64,000 bases of DNA from Paenibacillus sp. 32352 (lineage in GTDB: Bacteria; Bacillota; Bacilli; Paenibacillales; NBRC-103111), in assembly GCF_002042965.1 (NCBI RefSeq), contig NZ_MZNT01000001.1, positions 974,995-1,038,994 of the forward strand, given 5' to 3'. Below the pieces are notes generated by a model. It ran no database searches and was not told the DNA's origin. It was given only the letters and a program-made list of their open reading frames with translations. Below, one piece after another: positions 1 to 8,166 of the stretch. The position numbers and the translations under genes were made by a program. The first letter of the stretch is position 1. The number at the start of each line of letters is the position of its first letter.

Positions 1-1
1 C

Positions 2-292
2 GGAGCATCGACTTTTCAGCAGTTTTGGAGAATTACGCTGCCGAGCATTCGCAGGGTGATGGAGCTCTTGCTGCTGCTTACACTGACCGGTGCTTTGGAA
101 GCGTTTGAAATTCCTTATATTATGATGCTCGGCGCCAATGGCACGGACACGTTCATAATAAAGACCGTCGAAGTCGCTTTCCAGTTCAAGGAAGTGGGCT
201 TGGGATCAGCTATGGCTGTCATCATGCTAATCATCGTATTGCTATTTGTAGGACTTCAGCGCCTATTGTTTAAGGGAGGGGAGAACGTATGA
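2..292 (+). CDS. Sugar ABC transporter permease, C-terminal part (MalF/UgpA type)
   Basis: The reading frame is open from the first bases of the window, so the gene starts upstream. The visible 96 residues open with the second half of the cytoplasmic EAA loop (GASTFQQFWRITLPSIRR), which contacts the ATPase subunit in MalF-type permeases, and end with two hydrophobic segments. By family knowledge this is the first permease of a carbohydrate importer of the CUT1 type. It overlaps the next permease by 4 bases, so the two are translationally coupled. The substrate cannot be read from this fragment; the glycosidase downstream suggests an oligosaccharide. Confidence 0.85.
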   Translation, partial: GASTFQQFWRITLPSIRRVMELLLLLTLTGALEAFEIPYIMMLGANGTDTFIIKTVEVAFQFKEVGLGSAMAVIMLIIVLLFVGLQRLLFKGGENV

Positions 293-1125
293 GGGGAGAG
301 GAATCCAAATCTATTAAATCCTTTTACTACCTGACATTGCTTATCGGAGCCTTCGTCGTATTGTTTCCTCCGTATACGATCTTTATCACATCGTTAAAGA
401 CGAAGCAGGAGTTTTTGCAAAGCCGGTTTGCGCTTCCGGAGCATTGGCTCAACCTGGATAACTATATCTATATTTTTCAGAAAACCAAAATCATCTCCAC
501 AGCGCTGCCAAATACGTTGTATATTATCTTGCTTTCCGTTGGCGGTAACATCATTCTTGGGACAATGGTTGCTTATGCGCTCGGGAGATTCGAATTCCGG
601 CTTAAAAAATTCATCATCGGCGCTTACCTGCTGGCCTCTGTGATTCCTCTTGTGACCACACAGGTAGCCACTTACAAGCTGATGAACACGCTCGGATTAA
701 TCAATAACATTCATGCACCTATTTTATTGAATCTAGGGGCCGACGTCATTTCAATCATTATATATTTGCAGTTTAGCCGAAACATTTCTTATACATTGGA
801 CGAAAGCGCAATGATCGAAGGGGCTTCTTTGTTCCGAATTTATTGGAATCTATTTTTCCCGCTGCTGCTTCCAGCCACAGTAACCGTTGTTATTTTGCGG
901 ACGATTTACATTTATAATGATTTTTATATCCCGTTTCTGTATATGACCAAGTCGTCCTTGCAGGTGGTTTCGACCTCGATATTCCAGTTCGTCGGCCCTA
1001 ACGCGGCAAGCTGGAACTATATCTCGGCTATGATTATCGTTATTTTTATTCCGGCCATTATTTTGTTCTTGTTTCTTCAAAAATTCATTTATGCAGGTGT
1101 CACGAGCGGATCTGTTAAAGAATAA
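289..1125 (+). CDS. Sugar ABC transporter permease (MalG/CUT1 type)
   Basis: This 278-residue membrane protein has about six hydrophobic segments and the EAA loop near residues 168-185 (DESAMIEGASLFRIYWNLFFPLLLP). Length and layout are normal for the second permease of a CUT1 sugar importer. It starts with ATG inside the end of the previous permease gene behind a GGGAGGGG ribosome binding site. It is followed by a terminator and then by the binding protein gene 196 bases on, so the binding protein probably also has its own promoter. The ATPase is not encoded here; such systems commonly share one MsmX-like ATPase encoded elsewhere. The substrate is unknown. Confidence 0.9.
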   Translation: MRGEESKSIKSFYYLTLLIGAFVVLFPPYTIFITSLKTKQEFLQSRFALPEHWLNLDNYIYIFQKTKIISTALPNTLYIILLSVGGNIILGTMVAYALGRFEFRLKKFIIGAYLLASVIPLVTTQVATYKLMNTLGLINNIHAPILLNLGADVISIIIYLQFSRNISYTLDESAMIEGASLFRIYWNLFFPLLLPATVTVVILRTIYIYNDFYIPFLYMTKSSLQVVSTSIFQFVGPNAASWNYISAMIIVIFIPAIILFLFLQKFIYAGVTSGSVKE

Positions 1126-1137
1126 TCAACCTGCTAA

Positions 1138-1180
1138 TAACAAGCTTTCTGCCACTGCCGGTATGGAAGCTTGTTTTTTG
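1138..1180 (+). terminator. Rho-independent terminator after the permease pair
   Basis: An inverted repeat with arms CAAGCTT and AAGCTTG around a GC-rich loop is followed directly by a run of six T. It lies 13 bases after the permease stop codon and separates the permeases from the binding protein gene. Read-through would still allow partial co-transcription. Confidence 0.8.
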
Positions 1181-1248
1181 TTGTGTTCTAAGCCTGACCC
1201 AAGGCCGCAAGAGGATAATTGAAGACAAGAATTATTAACCTAAACCAA

Positions 1249-1262
1249 TGTAATCGTTCTCT
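1249..1262 (+). promoter_or_regulatory. Possible cre (CcpA) site
   Basis: TGTAATCGTTCTCT matches 13 of 14 positions of the Bacillus cre consensus TGWAANCGNTNWCA (the last base differs). It lies about 60 bases upstream of the binding protein start, next to a possible -10 box TACAAT at 1271-1276. Repression by CcpA on preferred sugars would fit a sugar-uptake gene. A short degenerate motif like this can arise by chance. Confidence 0.4.
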
Positions 1263-1321
1263 TTTCCCTATACAATCTCCTTGTAAGCGATATCAACTTG
1301 TAGAAGGGGAGTATGTATCAA

Positions 1322-2626
1322 ATGAAGAAAGTAGTAGGAACCATGCTCGCGGTAGCTCTTTCCGCAACGGCTCTTGCAGGATGCTCGACGGATAGCACAA
1401 ACGGGACCGCACCGGGGGGAGATCAGCAAGCAACCGCAACGGCAGGCGGCAACGCCAATGTCAAAGGGAAAATTACGGTGGTAACGAACCGTACGGATCT
1501 TATTAACGACGGTACGTTCGATAAATACAAGCAGGCCTTCAAGAAAAAATACCCTGGTGTGCAGGATGTGGAGTTCGAGGGGATCACGAACTATGAGAGC
1601 GATATCCGTGTCCGCTTATCAGCGAATAACGTCGGAGACGTGCTCATGCTTCCTTCGAACATCTCCACGCAGGATCTCGGTAAGTTCTTCGCTCCGGTCA
1701 ATGATGCGGCGGATGCTCTCGGGAGCCTGTACTTCAATGATATCAAAGCGTATGAGGGAAAAATATACGGCATCGTATCCGGTGTCAGCACAGAGGGGAT
1801 CGTGTACAACAAAAAAGCCTTCGAGAAAGCCGGCATCACTTCGATTCCAAAAACCTTGGATGAATTTTACGCAGCCTGCGAGAAGCTGAAAGCGGCAGGT
1901 ATCGTCCCGATCTACATCAACAATGGCGCCCAATGGCCGATGAAGCAGTGGGGTGAGGTTCTGGCTCCGTTCATGAGCGGCAAGGCTGATTATTTGAACA
2001 CGATGGTTAACACGGATGAGCCGTTTAAAGTGGATAATGAATTCGGCAAAGCCTTTACGATTGTGCGAACGTTGAAAGAGAGGGGCTATGTGGAGAAGGA
2101 TCTGCATTCCAACGTCTGGGAAGCATCCAAAGGAGAGCTCGCCTCAGGCAAAGCGGGCATGTACTTCCTAGGCAATTGGGTTATCAATCAGGTTATCGGA
2201 GCTGGAGCCAAATCCGAGGATATCGGCTTCTTCCCGCTCCCTTACGACAACAGCGGCAAGCTTAATGCTCCGCTCAACTATGATTACTTCTATGGCGTCA
2301 GCGTTGCGAGCAAAAATCAAGAGACGGCCAAAGCCTGGATCAAGTTCATGGTGGAAGAAGCGGGCTATGTAGAAGCTTCCGGCTATATTCCGCCGCAAAA
2401 ATCCAAGGAGCCCGGTCTGGCTCAGCTAAAAGAATTCAAATCTTATAACCCTAATTTCATTGAAAATGTAGCGACCTCCTCCAAATGGAACGATATCGGC
2501 AACACCGCAAAAATTGATTTCTTCGGCGGCAAGTACATTCAAAAGGTGCTGGAAGCCAATGACCTAAAGACGGAGCTGGACGCGTTGAACAAAAGCTGGA
2601 AGGAAGCGAGAGCTTCCGTCAAATAA
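1322..2626 (+). CDS. Sugar ABC transporter substrate-binding lipoprotein (family 1)
   Basis: The product is an extracellular sugar-binding protein of about 434 residues. It has a signal peptide ending in the lipobox LAGC, so it is lipid-anchored outside the membrane, followed by a low-complexity Thr/Ala/Gly linker. The body has SBP family 1 features, such as the segment KAWIKFMVEEAGYV near the end. I chose the ATG at 1322 because the AGGGGAG site at 1305-1311 lies 10 bases before it; the in-frame ATG at 1313 would be only one base from that site. It belongs with the permeases upstream. The ligand is unknown. Confidence 0.88.
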   Translation: MKKVVGTMLAVALSATALAGCSTDSTNGTAPGGDQQATATAGGNANVKGKITVVTNRTDLINDGTFDKYKQAFKKKYPGVQDVEFEGITNYESDIRVRLSANNVGDVLMLPSNISTQDLGKFFAPVNDAADALGSLYFNDIKAYEGKIYGIVSGVSTEGIVYNKKAFEKAGITSIPKTLDEFYAACEKLKAAGIVPIYINNGAQWPMKQWGEVLAPFMSGKADYLNTMVNTDEPFKVDNEFGKAFTIVRTLKERGYVEKDLHSNVWEASKGELASGKAGMYFLGNWVINQVIGAGAKSEDIGFFPLPYDNSGKLNAPLNYDYFYGVSVASKNQETAKAWIKFMVEEAGYVEASGYIPPQKSKEPGLAQLKEFKSYNPNFIENVATSSKWNDIGNTAKIDFFGGKYIQKVLEANDLKTELDALNKSWKEARASVK

Positions 2627-2747
2627 TCCCGCAAACAAACATAGCCTTATAAGGGGATATATAGGACGAAGCTTGCTGCCGCGGGGCTGTAAAATTCCGT
2701 GGCAGCAACAAATACGCAGCAACTATTCACATTCTGGAGGACACACA

Positions 2748-5700
2748 ATGAGTACGATAGTCGTCTTTTACGATTCAAGCTTTCCATATGCCGGCGAAAG
2801 GCCCGATGAAACGGCGCTCCAGGCGCTCCGGGTCAATTATAGGGTAACCGATGCGGCCGGACTGCCGGAAGCTTTAGAAGAAGCGGATGCGTTAATCCAC
2901 TTGCACGGACCTTATGTTCCGAAGGCGGCCTGGAATCACGTATTATCCTTTCTGCGCAGGGGCAAAGGCTTGCTGACCGTTGGCGGCGCTCCCTTTACGA
3001 CACCGGTGTACGAAGAGGATGGGAAGTGGATCTGCGAACCGAAGCAAACGGGCTATCACCGCCAATTGCAAATTCATGAAGCTTTGCCGGTAGACCCGGC
3101 TCCGATCAAGAAGCTGGCTGCCAACCCGGATATTCCTATATTTCAAGGATGGGAGCAGCTGTTCACCGTCGCGCCCACCTATGGTCTTGTGCTTCACGTA
3201 ACCCGCACGGACGATCAGCCGGGGCAGCTAGGATCCTCAGGCCCTATGGATGCGCATATTTATCCGTTGCTGAAGGGCATCGGCGAGGAGCCGCTTCTCC
3301 GCGAGGTTGCGGCACCTGCGGTGCTTCTGGAGAATACAAAGGGAGACTTTGCCGGCGGCCGGTGGATTCTCATCCAACAAGAGATTTCAAGCTGTTTTTG
3401 GCAGCATGGCGGCGCGCAAGCACTAGGGGAGTGGGCTGAGTTTACGGCTCGCGGTGTGACAGAGCTCTGGTTCAAATCGAACTATGCGTCCTATGAGCCC
3501 GGGGACCGTGCGACGCTAACCCTGCAAGCGCAAAAGCTTGGCAGTCAAGCCGCACAGAAAACGAAATGGACGTTCAACATTCGAGTGCTCAAGGCTAAGG
3601 AGTCGGTATGCGTTAAACCTGACCCTGCTTTTACGTATGAAGAGGCTGATTTCGACTGCCTGGAAGAGAAGGTGCTTGAGCTTCAGGCAGGCAAGGAGCT
3701 TGGGTTTGTAAAAATGCATGTTTCGGCGGCACTGGAAGCCGGACTTTATATTGCAGAATGCAAAGCGGTATCCGAAGAGGGAGAGACGAGGTTGTTGCGC
3801 CAAGGCTTCTGGGGCATGGATGAGGAGCTATTGAAGCAAGGTGACTATATCACTTGCGACCGCGATTACTTCTGGAAGAACGGGAAGCCGCTGCCGGTCG
3901 TCGGGATGACCTATATGACAAGCGATGTGGCTCGGAAGTTCTTGTTTATGCCGAACATTGCGGTATGGGATCGGGATATGGCGCAAATGAAAAGGGCCGG
4001 CATCAATCTGATCCGCACAGGCATTTGGTCGGCTTGGCGGCAGGTCATGTTCGTGGATGGCCATGCCTATGAGGAAGTGCTTCGCGCCATCGATGCCTTC
4101 ATCCTGACAGCCAAGCGCTATGATCTGGAAGTGACTTTTAATTTCTTTGCCTTTACACCGGAGACTTGGGAAGGCGTCAATCCTTATCTGGACCCAAGAA
4201 GCATTGAAGCCCAGAAACGCTTTATTTCCGCCATCGTTTCCCGCCATGCTGAATCCAAGCATGTTCATTGGGATCTGATCAACGAGCCGTCGATGTTCGA
4301 TCCGAAACGGATCTTTCAGCAGGGGCCGCGGTCAAGTCAGGACCGCTTTGAACGCCAATGCTATATCGAATTTCTTCGTGAACGGCACGGTTCCATCCGG
4401 CAGCTTCAAGAACGCTGGAGCATGACGCCGGAGGAGCTCCCTTCTTTTGAAGCGGCAGAGCTGCCGGAGCCGGAGCTTATCGGATTTAATACGACGGAAT
4501 CATTGCCCAAGAAGAGCGGTCAATGGCTCGACTACACGCTGTTCTCTATGGAGATGCATAACCGCTGGGCTGCCCAATTGATAGAGACGATTCGTGAAAT
4601 ACAGCCTAAGCAACTGGTGACCGTCGGTCAGGACGAAGGGCTTGGCGCGCAGCGGCCTTCACCGTTTTTCTATGCGGAAGCGGTTGATTATACAACCGTC
4701 CATTCGTGGTGGAAGATGGACGATCTTGTCTGGGACGGTATATTCGCTAAGGATACGAATAAGCCGAACCTGATTCAAGAAACAGGAATCATGTATGTAG
4801 AAACGCCGGACGGCCGCGCGAAGCGCAGCGAAGCCGAGCTTCGCAATATATTGGAAAGAAAATATGCCTATGCATTCTCGACAGGCGGCGCCGGTGCTGT
4901 TCAATGGATATGGAATATTAATTTTTATATGAATAATGTTAACGAGTCCAACATCGGGGCCTTGCGCGCAGATGGAACGGAGAAGCCTGAAGCGGAAGTG
5001 TCCTATGATTTCGGCGCGTTTATGGAAAGCGAGAAAGAGCTTTTTGCAGGCAGAGAGCTGGAAGAGGTTGCTGTTGTGTATCCTTATTCCAATGATTTCT
5101 CCAACCGCCCGCTTGCGGGGGAAGCAACCACCCGCGCGATCCGTACGCTAGCCTATGAAATGAATGTGCACCCGCGAGGGATCGGCGAATATCATCTGGC
5201 ATCGCTCTCTACGCACAAGCCGAAGCTGATTATCGTGCCGAGTGCCCATAACTTCCGAAGCTCGTCGCTGCAGGAATTGCTTCGCCATATTGAAGCTCAT
5301 GGGGGGACGCTTCTCTTCACGGGACCGGTAGGACTCGACGAATACTGGCGTCCGGTCGACCGGCTTGCCGATGTGCTTCCTGCGGGTGCTGTGACGAACG
5401 TACTGCGTGAGGAGATGGTACAAATCGGTGATGAGCTAGTACCGGTTTCCTTCGGCGGGGCGAGAATCGCGGATACGAACAAACAGCTGGTGACCCCTGT
5501 TGAAGCGACTCGTCCAGCCGGAATTCAAAAGGTCGCGGTCGGAAAAGGAACTCTGTTATGGTGTCCGCTGCCCGTAGAGCTGAACCATCGGACGGGTGCG
5601 ATCAAAGCGGTCTATGCCCATGCCCTTCAGGAGGCACATATCCTAGAGGAGCTCGAGTGGCTGGAGGGCGGAGAGCTTGCCGGCGTCTACGGCAGGAAGC

Positions 5701-5903
5701 TGTCCTTCGCTCAAGGCGCGTTGTTCATCTTTGTATCGGAATACGGATATCCCTCACGAATCGCCGTTCGTGATCCGAAAACAGGAAAGGTTTATTCCTT
5801 TGATCTGGAAAGCGAGCGCACCGTAATGTTTGCGGCGGATACGGAAGGACATCTGAAGACGGTCTACCGGCCTGGCCAAGTGACCGTTAACGTACAAAAT
5901 TAA
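2748..5903 (+). CDS. Large glycoside hydrolase, clan GH-A (GH42/GH5-like)
   Basis: This 1051-residue protein has no signal peptide and so probably acts in the cytoplasm on imported oligosaccharide. A TIM-barrel region lies at about residues 390-740. It carries HWDLINEP near residue 505, the usual clan GH-A acid/base Asn-Glu-Pro motif, and LIQETG near 675, a fitting position for the nucleophile Glu. An N-terminal region of about 380 residues precedes the barrel. The C-terminal region (about 760-1050) resembles the amidotransferase-like trimerisation part of GH42 enzymes. The start follows a TGGAGG site. The neighbouring kinase/mannose-6-phosphate isomerase fusion hints at a mannose- or galactose-containing substrate, which is inference only. 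The exact family is unsure. Confidence 0.75.
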   Translation: MSTIVVFYDSSFPYAGERPDETALQALRVNYRVTDAAGLPEALEEADALIHLHGPYVPKAAWNHVLSFLRRGKGLLTVGGAPFTTPVYEEDGKWICEPKQTGYHRQLQIHEALPVDPAPIKKLAANPDIPIFQGWEQLFTVAPTYGLVLHVTRTDDQPGQLGSSGPMDAHIYPLLKGIGEEPLLREVAAPAVLLENTKGDFAGGRWILIQQEISSCFWQHGGAQALGEWAEFTARGVTELWFKSNYASYEPGDRATLTLQAQKLGSQAAQKTKWTFNIRVLKAKESVCVKPDPAFTYEEADFDCLEEKVLELQAGKELGFVKMHVSAALEAGLYIAECKAVSEEGETRLLRQGFWGMDEELLKQGDYITCDRDYFWKNGKPLPVVGMTYMTSDVARKFLFMPNIAVWDRDMAQMKRAGINLIRTGIWSAWRQVMFVDGHAYEEVLRAIDAFILTAKRYDLEVTFNFFAFTPETWEGVNPYLDPRSIEAQKRFISAIVSRHAESKHVHWDLINEPSMFDPKRIFQQGPRSSQDRFERQCYIEFLRERHGSIRQLQERWSMTPEELPSFEAAELPEPELIGFNTTESLPKKSGQWLDYTLFSMEMHNRWAAQLIETIREIQPKQLVTVGQDEGLGAQRPSPFFYAEAVDYTTVHSWWKMDDLVWDGIFAKDTNKPNLIQETGIMYVETPDGRAKRSEAELRNILERKYAYAFSTGGAGAVQWIWNINFYMNNVNESNIGALRADGTEKPEAEVSYDFGAFMESEKELFAGRELEEVAVVYPYSNDFSNRPLAGEATTRAIRTLAYEMNVHPRGIGEYHLASLSTHKPKLIIVPSAHNFRSSSLQELLRHIEAHGGTLLFTGPVGLDEYWRPVDRLADVLPAGAVTNVLREEMVQIGDELVPVSFGGARIADTNKQLVTPVEATRPAGIQKVAVGKGTLLWCPLPVELNHRTGAIKAVYAHALQEAHILEELEWLEGGELAGVYGRKLSFAQGALFIFVSEYGYPSRIAVRDPKTGKVYSFDLESERTVMFAADTEGHLKTVYRPGQVTVNVQN

Positions 5904-6047
5904 ATAAATCTCCGTGAAAATGACCTGACAGGCGGATCCTTTGATCCGAATGCCGTCATTGATCAGATCACGATTATTCAGTTCATGGGCGTAAGAAATG
6001 GACGGCTCTCCAGCAGGAGGGCCGTCCGTTTGCCGTTAATAGTATAA
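5904..6047 (+). pseudogene. In-frame protein-like remnant after the glycosidase stop codon
   Basis: Immediately after the TAA at 5901-5903 the same frame stays open for 47 codons. It reads as protein-like sequence (LTGGSFDPNAVIDQ, then ITIIQFMGV) up to about 5997, where it enters a terminator hairpin. There is no start codon or ribosome binding site. It may be the lost C-terminal end of the glycosidase, cut off by a stop mutation, or the tail of a deleted neighbour. The resemblance to C-terminal strands of secreted carbohydrate-active proteins is an impression only. Confidence 0.35.
6000..6031 (+). terminator. Strong hairpin between convergent genes, probable bidirectional terminator
   Basis: The arms GGACGGC and GCCGTCC, extended by CTCC/GGAG around a four-base loop, form a very stable stem. 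It sits between the glycosidase (plus strand) and the kinase/isomerase fusion (minus strand), which converge here. The following T run is short (GTTTG), so termination efficiency is uncertain. Confidence 0.55.
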
Positions 6048-6110
6048 ATTTCGGGGCTCCCCGCGAATTACCTGAATCAGCCTCAAAGCCGAAGCGTCAC
6101 TTTGCGGGGT
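6047..6110. repeat. Interspersed hairpin repeat, copy 1
   Basis: This 64-base element begins AATTTCGGGGCTCCCCGC and ends TCACTTTGCGGGGT. A second copy of exactly the same length lies at 62154-62217 with 51 of 64 identical bases by hand alignment, and a degenerate third lies near 54149-54212. The local palindrome CGGGG-CT-CCCCG and the long-range pairing CCCCGC with GCGGGG exclude each other. It lies between a terminator and the end of the minus-strand kinase/isomerase gene. Confidence 0.6.
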
Positions 6111-6131
6111 GTAAAATGTATGATGGCTGGA

Positions 6132-8066
6132 TTATTTCTCGCCGGGACCGGAAACTATGAGCTCGAGCCTGCCACTGATCCGATAGGGACCAACGTTTCG
6201 CGGAAGCAGGAAATGGTCGCCTTTGCGCAACGAATACAACGTATCCTCGCATTCGAGGGCGCCTGTACCGTCGATGACGCTGACGATTAGAAAATGGTCA
6301 GAGGGCTCTTCGAATAGAGCAGTTCCGGTAATGTCCCATTTTTGAACGGTAAAAAATGTGTTGCTGATCATTGTCGTCCGCACGCAATCCCCCTGAACGG
6401 TGGAACGGATAAGAGGCTCTACCGGTTGGTGAGGTACGCTGGTCACATCCATGGCTTTATCCAGATGCAGCTCACGCGGCTTCCCATCCTGTCCGATACG
6501 GTTATAATCATAGACCCGGTACGTAGTATCGGAGCTTTGCTGCGTTTCCAACACAACGATCCCTCTGCCGAGGGCATGAAGGGTTCCACTCGGGATGTAA
6601 TAGAAGTCCCCGGCTTTTACTTTGACTCTGGTTAGTAAGCTGGACCAATTCCCGCTGCGCACCTCTTCAACGAACTGCTCCTTGGATTGTGCCCGGTGTC
6701 CGTAAATAATTTCCGCATCAGGCTCGGCGTCGAGGATGTACCAGCACTCGGTCTTGCCAAGCTCTCCGTTCTCGTGAACGGCGGCGTAGGTATCGTCAGG
6801 ATGGACTTGTACGGATAGATCGTCCGAAGCGTCGAGAATTTTGATCAATAACGGGAACGGCGCGTCGGGGCTGACCAGCGCCGGATCGCAGAATAAGAAG
6901 CGATGCCGCCCCCACAGCTCACCGAGAGGCAGTCCTTGATATTCGCCGTTACGGACGATGCTTTGACCGTTTGGATGGGCAGAGACCGCCCAACATTCGC
7001 CTGTATTGGCATAGGGAATGTCATAACCAAATTTATCCCTCAGCTTCGTTCCGCCCCAAATTCGTTCTTGGAAGACAGGCTCCAGAAATAGAGGATGGTT
7101 CCTCTTTTCAATCGACGGGCGCTCTTGCAGCCTCTCTTCCTTCGGGCTAACCCCCGGCTCCTTGCCTATGTGAATAAGTGCGGCCGCTCCGATGAGCCCG
7201 GCATCTTGACCGAGTGCCGCCGGAATGATAGGCGTATTGCGGCCTGACGGATTCAGTGCGTGCAGAGCGACATAGTTCTGAATTTCCTGGAACAAGAGCC
7301 CGCCGATTTTGGATACACCGCCGCCGATGATGATTTTCTCAGGGTCTAATACATTAATTAAGGAGACACAGCCAACGCCAATTTGGCGAAAAATGGTTTG
7401 AAACAGCTGTCTCATAGAGTCGTCTCCTTGCTCGGCCAATGAGAATGCCTCTTGTGCGGTAACCTGACGGCCAAGCATGGAGGATGCTTGACGTGCGATG
7501 GCCGTTCCGGAAGCTGCGAATTCCCAGCATCCGTCTTGACCGCATGAGCAGCGTCCTGCCGCAGGGTCGACGACCATATGCCCGGCATCCCCTGCATTGC
7601 CGGTGGAGCCGGTAATGAGCTTGCCGTGCAGGTAAATACCTGCGCCGATTCCCGTACTGATCGTCAAGTAAATAAAGTGATCGCTATCCTTCCCGGCCCC
7701 GATCCATTTTTCGGCTAATGTCGCGGCTGTAGCATCATTTTCCATAAGGACAGGGTTATCGAAATATTTGTGCAGCTCGCCTACGAGCTGAAATCCTTTC
7801 CAGTCCGGCAAGTTTGGCGGACATACAATCAAGCCGCTTGTTGGGTGCAGCGGACCTGGGGCGCCAATTCCAATCCCTTGTAAATGGGCGGGTTCGACCG
7901 AAGCTTCGCCGCACAGCTCGCGGATTGCGGCAGCTATGCGCTCCACCATTGTCCCCGGTGAACCCTCTGTGGATAGAATCCGCTTGGATTCGATATGTCC
8001 AGTGGAATCGACGAGTCCGATCGCGGTTTTGGTGCCTCCGATGTCAATGCCGATTGCATAATTCAT
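6132..8066 (-). CDS. Fused ROK sugar kinase and class I mannose-6-phosphate isomerase
   Basis: The 644-residue protein joins two enzymes. Residues 1 to about 300 are a ROK kinase: the phosphate-binding GIDIGGTKTAIGLVD at the start and the zinc site CSCGQDGCWE near 172. It would phosphorylate fructose, mannose or glucose. Residues from about 322 to 644 are a Bacillus-type mannose-6-phosphate isomerase. Its metal ligands are visible: QVHPDD near 420, the Glu of GKTECWY, and the His of SGTLHAL near 497. It would interconvert mannose-6-P and fructose-6-P. In B. subtilis the corresponding GmuE and GmuF activities are separate neighbouring genes. The start has a GGAGG site 7 bases away. It is divergent from the LacI gene. 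No frameshift or stop is seen at the junction. Confidence 0.88.
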   Translation of the reverse strand: MNYAIGIDIGGTKTAIGLVDSTGHIESKRILSTEGSPGTMVERIAAAIRELCGEASVEPAHLQGIGIGAPGPLHPTSGLIVCPPNLPDWKGFQLVGELHKYFDNPVLMENDATAATLAEKWIGAGKDSDHFIYLTISTGIGAGIYLHGKLITGSTGNAGDAGHMVVDPAAGRCSCGQDGCWEFAASGTAIARQASSMLGRQVTAQEAFSLAEQGDDSMRQLFQTIFRQIGVGCVSLINVLDPEKIIIGGGVSKIGGLLFQEIQNYVALHALNPSGRNTPIIPAALGQDAGLIGAAALIHIGKEPGVSPKEERLQERPSIEKRNHPLFLEPVFQERIWGGTKLRDKFGYDIPYANTGECWAVSAHPNGQSIVRNGEYQGLPLGELWGRHRFLFCDPALVSPDAPFPLLIKILDASDDLSVQVHPDDTYAAVHENGELGKTECWYILDAEPDAEIIYGHRAQSKEQFVEEVRSGNWSSLLTRVKVKAGDFYYIPSGTLHALGRGIVVLETQQSSDTTYRVYDYNRIGQDGKPRELHLDKAMDVTSVPHQPVEPLIRSTVQGDCVRTTMISNTFFTVQKWDITGTALFEEPSDHFLIVSVIDGTGALECEDTLYSLRKGDHFLLPRNVGPYRISGRLELIVSGPGEK

Positions 8067-8087
8067 GATATGACCTCCACAATTTAC

Positions 8088-8132
8088 TTTACATCACTTG
8101 ACAAAACATCGATAAATCAAGCAATATGTAAA
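8088..8132. promoter_or_regulatory. Nested inverted repeat in the LacI/kinase divergent promoter region
   Basis: The 100-base gap between the divergent genes holds two nested inverted repeats: TTTACAT (8088-8094) with ATGTAAA (8126-8132), and CTTGA (8097-8101) with TCAAG (8117-8121), around ATCGAT. A TTGACA box at 8098-8103 overlaps the left arm. The symmetry and position suit an operator for the adjacent LacI-type regulator controlling both directions. Arm spacing is slightly unequal, so this is a candidate only. Confidence 0.45.
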
Positions 8133-8166
8133 TGAATTGTACCATATTCTTGGGGTGGGGGAAATC

